Source of the DNA: Sorex araneus
Taxonomy: Eukaryota; Chordata; Mammalia; Eulipotyphla; Soricidae
Direction: 5' to 3'
Length of the DNA: 64,000 nt
Assembly (NCBI RefSeq): GCF_027595985.1
Contig: NC_073303.1
Coordinates: 374,463,803-374,527,802 of the forward strand
Shown here: positions 55,238 to 64,000 of the stretch, in pieces
Numbering within the stretch: position 1 is the stretch's first letter
Layout of the letters: each line of letters opens with the position of its first letter
Program-made: the position numbers and the translations under genes
Notes under the pieces: generated by a model
The model's input: only the letters and a program-made list of their open reading frames with translations
The model's database searches: none
Told to the model about the DNA's origin: nothing

Positions 55238-55581
55238 TGTCGCGCGCCGCTTCGTTCAGCGAAGAAACACGCAACTCGGAGATCCTTTTGGCTGCGATTT
55301 ATTCAGGAACTTTCTCATGCGTTAGAGAAAAAATCAGGAACGGGGACGTGGAGTAAGGAGGAAAAGGGGACGCATGAGGGAGAACCGACCAGCCAGGTGA
55401 CTTCCCCCCTTATATACTTCTCCCTGCCTGTTTGCCCTCAAGTGTCTGCAGCTGATAAACCAGCCATAACTTGTGAGCGTGACAAGACATCCTGATTCCC
55501 CATCAGGTGTTGTTCACGAAGCACGGTGCAACCAACAAGAAACAGGTGTTCACGAAGCAGGTTCCATGGAGGCTCTCCACA
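55238..55581 (-). repeat. 5' LTR of the provirus
   Basis: 344 bp, U3-R-U5 in descending coordinates. It acts as promoter. The sense TATATAA box is at 55410-55416 and AATAAA at 55298-55303. One difference from the 3' LTR (55256). Confidence 0.97.
55410..55416 (-). promoter_or_regulatory. TATA-like box of the 5' LTR
   Basis: Sense TATATAAGGGGGG, about 165 nt from the LTR's sense 5' end measured within U3. Transcription would start roughly 25-30 nt further (lower coordinates). Confidence 0.75.
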
Positions 55582-55587
55582 CATGGT

Positions 55588-56770
55588 GATTCACTAATTT
55601 TTTTAAAAAAGAAGAAGCTCTAAGATGAGAAGGCAAAAACCATCAGCACACAGCAGGAGGTGGAAAATAGAATGAAAAGCAATGACCAGCATGCCAGAGA
55701 GCTGTGGGGTCAGCTCAGGAGGAACAATACAAGAATCATCACAGTCCCTGGTAAACAAGAAGGCAAATGTGATGAAGAAACAACAGTTCAAGAAATCTGG
55801 GGCTGGACTGATAGCACAGTGGGTTGGGCCTTTGCCAACCCGGGTTCGATTCCCATCATCCCATATGGTCCCCTGAGCATATGGTCCCCAGGGGTAATTC
55901 CTGAGTGCAGAGCCAAGAGTGACCCCTGTGCATCACCAGGTGTGATCCAAAAGGCAAAAAAACAAACAAACAAAAAAATAAGTCCTTTAAGAATTCCCAG
56001 AGTTGAGGATGATAGCACGTACACCCCAAAGGCCCAAAGAGTCCCAGTCAAAACGAACTGGACTAGGAAAACTCCAAGACACATCCCACTCAAAATGACA
56101 AAATCCAAAGATAGAGAATACTGAAAGCACAAAGATCAGAAAAGGAATTTACATACAATGAAAAGCCTCTAAGGTGTACAGCAGATCTATCGAGTAAGAC
56201 TCTATAAGCCAGACGAGTACAAAAGGATAGAATACAAAAATCACTAAGAAATGAAACCCTCACCGAGAATACTCTATCCAGCAAGATGATCATGCAGACT
56301 CAAGAAACCGTGCAGAGCTTTCTGGAGAGGCAACAGCTTAGGGAACCCACAGCTTGAGATCAATTTTGCAAGAAGCATTTTTAAAAGCTCCTTGAAGGAC
56401 CAAACTTCCCACCATGTGGCATTTTGGAGTATGGAGTTCAGAAATGATGCATCTGACTGTCCCCTTCTAGATGAGGAGAGGTTAAAAGCATGTAGCAATT
56501 AACCAATACAAATGAACTCTTGCCGGTTTGTTTTCTGATACTGCTACTTGCCAAAACTAACTTTCTTTAGTTTGATTGAAGCAATCTGTTGTGTGTCATG
56601 GGGTGCAGGCTGGTGGGCGGGACGGGGGGGGGGACAGTAGTAGGGAACCTGGGGACATTGGTGAAGAGAAAGGGACACTGGTGATGGAATGTTCTAGGCC
56701 TGAAACTACTCTATTTTCAATGATTTTGTAAATCTCAGGGTCTTAATAAAAAAGAAATTGAGAGAAAAAA
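55588..56770 (+). mobile_element. L1/HAL1-like fragment, sense, split by a SINE
   Basis: tgattcactaattttttt continues the L1-like tail broken by the provirus. From about 55605 the order gagatgagaaggcaaaaac, gaaaagcaatgaccagc, cggtttacaaaagg-like text, gagaatactctatccagcaag and ggcaacagcttagggaac resembles a HAL1-type ORF1 3' region. It ends gggacactggtgatggaatg and a poly(A)-like taataaaaaag. The exact family is uncertain. Confidence 0.5.
55798..55982 (+). mobile_element. A-tailed SINE
   Basis: ctggggctggactgatagcacag head, cccgggttcgattccc B box, an internal partial duplication (catatggtccc twice) and a tail of caaa units. Confidence 0.93.
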
Positions 56771-58454
56771 TAAAATTTTGTATTCCTTAAAAAAACCTGG
56801 TTATTTGGGTCATATTTTTAATTCCCTGAAGGTCACTCCTGCCATTCCCATTTAACTGACTTCTTGTTGATACTGTTGAGGCAGAGTTGGGGGATTACCT
56901 TGTCTGGGATTCGGCTGGGGTGCTGGAATTACCCTTGGCTTCGGGGCCTGTACCCGGGAATCAAACCGAGTGATTTGATTGGCCACTGGGCCAATCCCCA
57001 GGCCCCAAATTTCTGCTCCCAGAAGCCCCCGTCCGTCCCCGTTGCACAGGGTCTCCCAGCCCTGCCTCGTCCGCCTGCTCCCCCTCTCAAGTCCTGACCC
57101 TGGCTACGTTACTTCTGAGCACCGAGTAGTGAGACTTCAATGAGTTGACTCTTTAAGGGACACCACTGACATGCCACACTGGTCAACCCCGCTGCTCGCC
57201 TGGGTAGGAGTCCCACAGACACGCGTAGGCTCGGATCCCCTGAAATGCCCAACGATCCCTCAGGGGCTCGCGCAGACCTCAGGGCAAGAAGGGTGTCACT
57301 GCATCTCAGAGCTGCGCTCACGGCGAGTAAATTTCTTTGTGCATTTCATCTGTGCCTCCTCAAAGGTTGCTGCTTGAGCCACCCACCGAGCGAGTTCGAA
57401 CTCGCCAGTGAGGAGGGGCACAGTGGGTAGATGCTTTATGCCCCGGCAGATGGGACGGTACGTAAGGTGCCAGCGGCGGGCGGAAGTGCTGTTTGCAAAA
57501 GACTGGGGAACCGAGCACATGGGGAGCCGAGCACAGTCTGATGTGCAGAGGGGACGGTCGCCCGTCCTCTAGCCAGAGCGACCCGCCTGTGATTGAAGGT
57601 GCAGGCTGCCAAGGACAGGACGAGCCTGGCGGTGGGGGGCTTTCTGCCCACCCCCTCCTCCCCATGGAGCATGAGCTCTGTCAGAAGTCAAGCTGCTTCT
57701 GCCTCAGTCCCTGAGTTGTCAGACCTCAACGGGAAGTGAAACCAGCCCAAAGAAAACAAGCATCAAAGACAGCGGAGGAACTTAGCGGCCCCTTGTCAAA
57801 AAACAAGGGGGCAACGCATGCATTTTGTTCTGGCACAATCTCAGTTTTAGGCCACGGAGGAGCAGGGCACGGTCTTCACCGGTGATTTTGTTTCAGGAGC
57901 TGGTGGATCTGCCAGGGACAACAGGTGGATGCTTGTGGCTTTGGCAGGAGCCCCAGGGGCACGCCCTCCCGCCTCCTGCTTCCTGGTGGAGGGCAGGAAA
58001 GGGGCGGGCGCTTCTCGCTCAGACACGGGTCATCTGCCCAGCTGTGACAAGCCCACAAGTGTCCCCCCCACCCTGCAACTCCTTCTGGGGCCCCTGGAGT
58101 CAGAAGAACCTCCAGGGTTCCTCAGCCCCCAGCTTGGGGAAGACAAGAATTGATTGACATTCGGGGCCCTCTCCCGACCTTGAACTTGACTTTCTCTCCA
58201 CCAACCCGTGTGCTCTGTCTGCTCCTAGCCGGCCCTGGGGATTCGAAATTCAAGCATCGAGATGCAAACCCCACAGCTCTTCATTCGGTTAACCTGCTGG
58301 AGTCACCGATTTCCAACCAATTCAACTTCCTGTAGGGAACTTTTTCCTAGTTTCAAGGAAATGTGTAGTGGAATTATTATCGGTGTAATTTTTACACGGA
58401 AATGTGTATGTGTGTGTTCTCAATCTCAAGCATACGTCTGAATCCTTTTGTTTG
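56771..58454. other. Moderately GC-rich unassigned sequence
   Basis: A possible old SINE-like stretch (ggctggggtgctggaattacc, cccgggaatcaaacc) lies at about 56880-57005. From 57100 to 58330 GC content is higher and chance frames up to 110 codons occur. No domain recognised. Confidence 0.3.
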
Positions 58455-58598
58455 ATTTTTGTCTTGGAGCCATAGCCTGAGGTGCTCAGGGATCACTCTT
58501 GGCAGTGCTCAGGGGACCATATGTGATACTGGGGACTTAATTGGACTCAGTCTTGTGTAAGACAATTGCTTCCACCATTGTGCTACTCTCTGGAGTAC
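58455..58598 (-). mobile_element. Old A-tailed SINE
   Basis: gatttttgtcttggagcc, tcactcttggcagtgctcag, gggaccatatgtg, degraded head ending gctactctctggag. Confidence 0.75.
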
Positions 58599-59436
58599 TA
58601 TGTAAAGAAATGACATGAATATTCTACATGAATACTTTTTGGGAAACAGTGTAATTTGGCTATTTTTATTTTTAAAAGTATTTCTATTTTATCTATTGGT
58701 TGAACGATTCAAAGATTTCTACTCAAACTCTTGATGAGCACTGAATCCAAGCAACATTTGCAATCATTAGATCAGAGTTTAAATAAAATACCAAATCACA
58801 GTTTATATAATATCCAGTGTAGTCTAAAATGGGGGAAAGAATTTCTATCCATTGATGAGTTAGTGAAGAGTCAGAGGCTATTTCTGAATTAGGCTGCATT
58901 TGTTTTGTTGTTAACATCAGAGATACTCGGGTCATATACAAAGTTACAATACTCAGCTATGTTTTAAAGCCCTTCCTGAAAAACCATCATTAAGAGATTG
59001 CTAACTTATTATATGCCAGGTTTAATGAAAGAGATAAAACTTTAGCTCCACATTCGAGGCTTTGGAATATGATTTATCATTTATCATTAATAAATAAGAC
59101 TTATTTAGGTTCTCCTGAACCAGCTCCACGCAAAGCTTTCATATACATCTTTGAAATCAAGGTTTCATTTTACACAAGGCCATTTTCCATCTCAGTTATC
59201 TGAGAAACAGTACTTGTAGAAAATCTGTGCATTTCTGGGACATTTTATCCAAAGCCATAGTATTTATTCCAATCATATTTTATATTTCGAGAATCTCTGG
59301 AAGTACACTTAGGATTATGACGAAGAAAACCACTGCATAATACTTTATTGTTTCCTTTTTCCCCCACACTCATTTTGAAACCTTTCAAACCTACACAAAA
59401 GTTGCAAGATTAACACAAAAGCTACAGGATAGGGAG
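58599..59436. other. Unassigned AT-rich sequence
   Basis: No gene or named repeat recognised. Confidence 0.35.
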
Positions 59437-59611
59437 GGGCTGGAGTGATAGCACAGCGGGTAGGGCATTTGCCTTGCACGCCGCGGACCCGAGTTTGATT
59501 CCCAGCATCCCATAGGGTCCCCCGAGCACTGCCAGGGGTAATTCCTGAGTGCATGAGCCAGGAGTAACCCCTGTGCAACGCCGGGTGTGACCCAAAAAGG
59601 AAAAAAAAAAG
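59437..59611 (+). mobile_element. Young A-tailed SINE
   Basis: aggggctggagtgatagcacagcg head, gagtttgattccc, gagtgcatgagccaggagtaacccc, A-run. Flanked by an imperfect tacaggatagg/tgtaggatagg duplication. Confidence 0.95.
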
Positions 59612-59779
59612 ATGTAGGATAGGTGCAGCTAGTAATTCTAGAAAAGGTCTCTGAATGCACCTGCCTTTACTTAGAATCATCACCCCCCAGCATGTCCTTT
59701 ACTCTTCGTCTCTGAGTAGACACAGGGAAACTTAGCTCCTCTCATCCGGTTCAGCCCTACACAGGTCTATCCTGGCACC

Positions 59780-59865
59780 TTCTGTGGTTCCCTCAGTACC
59801 ACCAGGAGGGATCCCTGAGCACAGAGCCAGAAGCCCCGAGCACTGCCTGGTGAGCCCCCAAGTCA
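59780..59865 (+). mobile_element. SINE body fragment
   Basis: gtggttccctcagtaccaccagg, gggatccctgagcacagagccag. The head and tail are missing. Confidence 0.6.
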
Positions 59866-59984
59866 GAACAGTCCTTGAGGCAACCATACAAGCCAGTGTT
59901 GGCAGGGAAACGTCTGGTTTTTCCTTTCTAGGGTGTTTGAGGCAGATGGAGAACTGGTTACTCAGAAACCAGGATGGAGCCAGA

Positions 59985-60600
59985 GCAGAGTAACAGCGGG
60001 AGGGCGTTGCCTTGCATCCAGCCGACCCGGGCTCCCCGGCATCCGGTACAGCTGCCTAAGCACTGCCAGGAGTCATTTTTTTTTTTGGCTTGGGGGGTAT
60101 TTATTTTTTTTTTAATATTTTATTAGTGAAACACCATCTGGTACAGTTGTAGACTTACAAACTTTCGTGCCTGCGTTTCAGTTGTACAGTGATCAAGTGC
60201 CCATCCCTCCACCAGGGCCCCTTCTCCACCACCAATGGTCCCAGCATCCCCCCCGCCACCCCCACCCCGCCTCTGTGGCAGGGCATTCTTGATCTCTCTC
60301 TCTCTCTCTCTCCTTTTGGGTGTTGTGGTTTGCAACTGCGGTATTGAGTAGCCATCGTGCTCAGTCTATAGTCTACTTTCAGCCCGCATCTCCCATCCTG
60401 AGCGGGTCCCCCAGACCCCCTTACTTGTTGTTCCCTTCTGTATTTGGGCTGCCCTTTCCCCCTGAGCGTGCGGCTGGCTTCCAAGCCGTGGAACAGACCT
60501 GCCAGGAGTAATTTTTAAGTGCAGAGCCAGGAGTAACCCCTGAGCATTGCTGGATGTGACCCAAGGAGCCTCCCCCACAAAAGGAAAAAAAAGCAAAAAG
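59985..60600 (+). mobile_element. A-tailed SINE split by an L1-like insertion
   Basis: Head and body at 59985-60078 (gagtaacagcgggaggg, gccgacccgggctcc, actgccaggagt), tail part at 60499-60600 (ctgccaggagtaatttt, gagccaggagtaacccc, A-rich end). The phrase ctgccaggagt(c/a)att occurs on both sides of the insert and is its target-site duplication. Confidence 0.88.
60079..60498 (-). mobile_element. L1-like 3' end, antisense, inserted in a SINE
   Basis: T-run (poly(A) tail on the minus strand), gtacagttgtagacttac, gttgtacagtgatcaag, gcccatccctccaccagg, cctctgtggcaggg, a (CT)n tract, then gtagtctactttcagcccgc. Because both boundaries are clean, it defines the 3' end of this family. Confidence 0.82.
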
Positions 60601-60948
60601 AAACTTTCATAGTTCTTGGCCTCTACTCTGGGCATATTTTCAGCTACTGCATAGATTTTAGATACTAAATTAACTCACGTGAAAATGAATCTAACCATAT
60701 TAAGACATGAAATATGTCCAATATTTGTGACGGCAATATGTAATTACCTATCTTCCTACTGTTCAGACATGATGCAGAGAAGTCTTCTTGGAAAACCAGT
60801 TTAAGGTCTTCAATTCTAACAAAACGTATGCCTTTGTTTTCTCCAACTTGCACACACATGGGGATTGTCATACAAAGACGATGCACGCAGTGACTCCTCT
60901 GCGGACTCTCGTGTTGGCCACACCTGGAACCACGCTGAGACACTGCCA
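60601..60948. other. Unassigned sequence
   Basis: AT-rich, no gene or named repeat recognised. Confidence 0.35.
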
Positions 60949-62421
60949 CTAAAACAGACACTGAGGAGCGGCTGCGCCCCGGGGCTTGCAGCTGGCGGCT
61001 GATGAAACGGGCCAAGAGAGTCGGGCCAGCCGCAGGCAGGCCAGGGCTCTTTCCCACAGGCTGACTCCGCCAGGCGTTGGGATGGACACCAAGGAGGAGC
61101 AAACAGGCCCCGTGGGTCTCCTGAGCAGCCCGGAAGTTCTGGTGCTCCAGAAAGAGCCAGGCAGGGGTGCGGGTGGCGGGTGGGGGTGGAGGTGCTGAGG
61201 ATCCCAACACCCTGGTACAGCGGGGAAGGGTGGGCTGTATCCCTTAGGGCCCCCCTGACACCCCTTCACTCTCCCGGCTCTCGGGCAGGAAGCCCCGGTG
61301 TCAAGGCGTGGGCAGGCAGCAGGCGCGCAGGAGACCCCCGTCTCCGTGTCTGGAGGTACGAACCCATGCCCTGACCTGCGTCTCCGGGGTGCCCAGGCTG
61401 CCCCCCGGAGGAGCCGTGACAGGAGCCAGTGAATGCTTGAGCTTCTCCCCCATGGCAGGGAGGTGCTTCGGGGGACAAGACACGCTTCAGATGAGAGCAC
61501 CCCGCGAGGGAGCCGCATCCGCTTAGAAAGCGCCCCGCTGGGCAAGGGGGGAGTGCGAGGGCCGCCGAGACCGAGACCGGCTTTGCCAAAGCAGGGGGCA
61601 CCCCATCCTGAAGGCTCGCACCCTGGCCGTGGGGCGACGCCTCCTCCCTTCCTTCCCGAGTGTGCATTGCTCTGGGGTCGCCTCAGCCCGGGCGCGTCCC
61701 TTCCTTCACGCAGAGACGCTCCCCGTGCTGTTCTCACGCACTCCGCCTCGCTCTCCCGGAGTCCAGGCGCTGGGGAGAGGAGCCGCGTGGCCCTGGTGGC
61801 CAGCGTGTGGCCTGGAGGCGGCCAGGGCTGTCGGGTCCCCCATCTCCCCATGCGCCCCTCAACAGGTTTTGTTTTGTTTTTCCAATTTCTGGCTCCTGAA
61901 CAGGAATATTTTACTTTTCGTGAGGTGAGAGACAGTCCCAAAGCTCGCATGATCCTCGCCGGTGTGGGGGCCAGATCTGCCCCACCCTTGGCCCGGCTGA
62001 CTGTGCTCTCTGGGCTCGCAGCATCGCCCCCCTCCCCTGCCCCCCCCCCACCTGCGTCTCTCTCCAAACTCCCTCTCATTCTAACTTTGCTGCTGACCTG
62101 GGCGCTGTGTCTGCAACTCTGCTGACGACGGTTTCCCACGCACACCCCCACACCAGGGGCCCTACCTCCCCCCTCAAGGGCCCCACGGCCCCTGCCCGGC
62201 CCTGCTCGTCCCCTCTGACTCAACCTGGGGGTCCCTCGGGAGAGGGACAGCAGTGGGGGAGCCCCGCCCCGACGGACTCCTCCCCCCCTCGGACGGGGAT
62301 TGAGCCCAAGGATGACCTCCCCAGGCTCATCACCTGCTCGGGCAGCCCATGTGCACACAAGGGCTTGGGCCGCGGGGACCAGGATTTCCACAGACTCTGA
62401 AAACGCTGATGTTTCTACCAC
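60949..62421. other. GC-rich region
   Basis: High GC, CpG moderately frequent. A 490-codon minus-strand frame (60949-62421) and a 230-codon plus-strand frame (61433-62125) overlap here. Both are composed of Pro, Gly, Ala, Arg and Ser, without domains, as expected for stop-poor GC-rich DNA. It could be promoter or CpG-island-like DNA of a neighbouring gene. Confidence 0.4.
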
Positions 62422-64000
62422 TACAACTGACTAGTAACCAGAGCACAAACGTGCTTTGTGGGGCCTGCTCTCGGCCGACCACCTTTCTGCTTCTCACAGA
62501 GAACCTCGGATCACAGACAACCAAGGGAAAGAGAGACAGCAGGAATCACAATTACAGTTACAAATGTCTCCAATGTGTTTATTTTAGAAAACAAAGGTTG
62601 AACAATTGGTGCCATGAGGCAGGATCTCATGAGTTCGACACGTTAGCAATGCAGTCTCTCAAAAGCCTTTTTTACCAACTGGTCCAAAGTAGAAAATTGA
62701 TTCTTGCCCACTCTTGGACTCAGACACATTCAGGAAAAAGTAGATATTTATAAAAATAAAATGGCAAACCTATTCCCACCGATAGTCTTCTCACCACACT
62801 CTGCTTTGCTCAAGCAATTTCTACATAATAGGATGGTGAGGGATCTTTCCCCGTCTTACTTCCATTTCGTATGAAGCAATGATAAAAATATTGATTTTGC
62901 AAAACCCAAACCAAAATGGCCCCAAAAACCCAAACCAGGAATTACCAGCAACTAAATCACAATGTAGCTCGTTAACAGTGAGACCCTTCAAGCACTATAA
63001 ATTTGGCTCTTAATTTCATTTCTGAGTTAGATACCTTATTGTGTGTGAGGAAGAAAACAGAATTACTGATCTAACAGACCTCACCCAGGTTCCGTGAGTG
63101 GTACCGGGAGGAATATTAAAATGGACTATGTAACCAATCAAAAGGACCGCCTGCTCTATGCTACACAGCTTGACTGAAATAGTCACGTTCTCCATTTCAG
63201 ATATCCTTAAATAATGTCTGAGCACCAGATTCAGCAACAGCAGGCATCTTAAGTCTTTCAATTTTGGAAGCTGAAAAACAGTACTCTATTGCAACCAAGA
63301 GAAGGCGAAACTCTGACTGAAGGGTATTTTCCTATCTGTGAAAGATTCATCACTGGATCAGAACGGCAGGGCCAAGCCCTCCTAAAGGGTTCTTTCTCTC
63401 GATTCATTAATAAATCTACCTTCATTTTAAAAGTGTTCCTGAAATGAAAATAGCATTTCTACAAGTTCTGCTATCACGTCAAAGGGATAAAAGCAAATGC
63501 ACACCGGGGAACAAAAGTTTTAGGTGGTTTTGTGAGAAATGTGACAGTATCATTAAGTAGAAACAAGTAAAAAGCAAAATCCTCATACAAAAAAGGCAGA
63601 AATAAATACACTCACTTACAAACCATCTACACGTTCTGTTTCCCAAGTAGCCACTGTGAAAAGAGAGAAGGGGCGACCACGAGCACACAGAGTGAACAGG
63701 AGGTGTCTGAGGACGTCTAGTGTCCCGAGAGAGCTAGGAACAGAAACTCAGGCTTGCCCTGGAGACACGGACGCCCCCGGTTATGGAGAAAGGAAGAGCG
63801 GGCGTTCCCCACGGGCGCACGCGGAGAGTTCCGTTCTTCTTCCCACTCGGGCCTGTCACTTTTACGGGATACTCCACAAGACACAAAGACATGCAGACGG
63901 TGAGTCTCTGAGGGAGGAACGAGGAGGGAGAGGCAGAACGCTGGCCACCGGCCCCGCAGCCGTGGGGGGGCACAGCCAGGAGACGCTACTCTGGCCCCTG
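62422..64000. other. Unassigned sequence at the right end
   Basis: No SINE in 1.6 kb, mixed GC. tttatt on the plus strand near 62578 could be a poly(A) signal of a minus-strand transcript, but no coding exon supports it. Terminal part (63720-64000) is GC-rich. Confidence 0.3.

Larger units (their letters stand above)
51011..55587 (-). mobile_element. Young, rearranged betaretrovirus-like endogenous provirus
   Basis: Proviral body 51017-55581 (4565 bp) between two LTRs that read TGT...ACA, flanked by the 6-bp duplication catggt at 51011-51016 and 55582-55587. Six bases is the usual duplication of class II (betaretrovirus-like) elements. In sense order (descending coordinates): 5' LTR, tRNA-Ile primer-binding site, leader, chimeric Gag, integrase core, Env remnant, polypurine tract, 3' LTR. 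Protease, reverse transcriptase, RNase H, the integrase zinc domain and nearly all of Env are absent, so it could only have been mobilised by proteins supplied in trans. One LTR mismatch in 344 bp indicates very recent insertion. It lies in an older L1 tail. Confidence 0.96.

Noticed and set aside
60949-62421. 490-codon minus-strand open frame
   Set aside because: Low-complexity Pro/Gly/Ala/Arg composition, long overlapping frame on the opposite strand, no domain. Best explained by GC-rich, stop-poor DNA.
1-64000. CRISPR array or prokaryotic operon
   Set aside because: All tandem repeats are microsatellites or element-derived. Sequence is mammalian.

Overview
This window is mammalian nuclear DNA, very probably from a shrew of the genus Sorex. 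The evidence is a dense, abundant tRNA-derived SINE with an A box and B box near its 5' end, which I recognise as shrew-specific, together with L1-like fragments, (CA)n and (CT)n microsatellites and no compact genes. I find no convincing host protein-coding gene, tRNA or rRNA. Most open reading frames are chance frames in repeats or GC-rich DNA. The host part reads as intergenic or intronic sequence.

Layout. 1-9 kb: microsatellites, a few SINEs (including a dimer moved as one unit at 6252-6624) and a small CRE-rich putative regulatory block near 8.7-8.8 kb. 9-15 kb: mostly unrecognised single-copy sequence with a diverged tandem duplication at 9.3-9.7 kb. 15.3-16.3 kb: a SINE next to the 3' end of an RTE-clade LINE whose protein resembles nematode RTE elements. 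17-38 kb: many SINEs with clear target-site duplications, nested L1 fragments, a second RTE fragment and CT-rich low-complexity tracts. 39.5-39.9 kb and 47.1-47.7 kb: SINE-free blocks that look like possible conserved non-coding elements. 48-50.5 kb: compound CA arrays, then moderately GC-rich DNA. 51017-55581: a young endogenous retrovirus on the minus strand. 55.6-60.6 kb: HAL1/L1-like and SINE remains. 61-62.4 kb: GC-rich DNA. 62.4-64 kb: nothing recognised.

The retrovirus is the main feature. Its two 344-bp LTRs differ at one base and are flanked by the 6-bp duplication catggt. The primer-binding site matches tRNA-Ile(AAU). Its single 805-codon Gag frame joins two Gags in an abnormal order: hydrophobic N-terminus, PPPY, capsid, nucleocapsid, then a betaretroviral matrix-like domain, then a second nucleocapsid with three zinc knuckles. 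Protease, reverse transcriptase, RNase H and the integrase zinc domain are missing. The integrase core (intact DD35E) and C-terminal domain remain, followed by a small Env membrane-anchor remnant. The untranslated leader carries three tandem units, each with a splice-donor-like motif, and an 18-nt perfect complement of the R-region poly(A) signal. The copy therefore looks like a recent, non-autonomous, rearranged element mobilised in trans.

A second theme is a SINE-LINE partnership. One SINE class ends in an A-rich tail (L1-type mobilisation). The other, with the same tRNA-like head, ends in about 53 bp homologous to the 3' coding end of the RTE element present in the same window.
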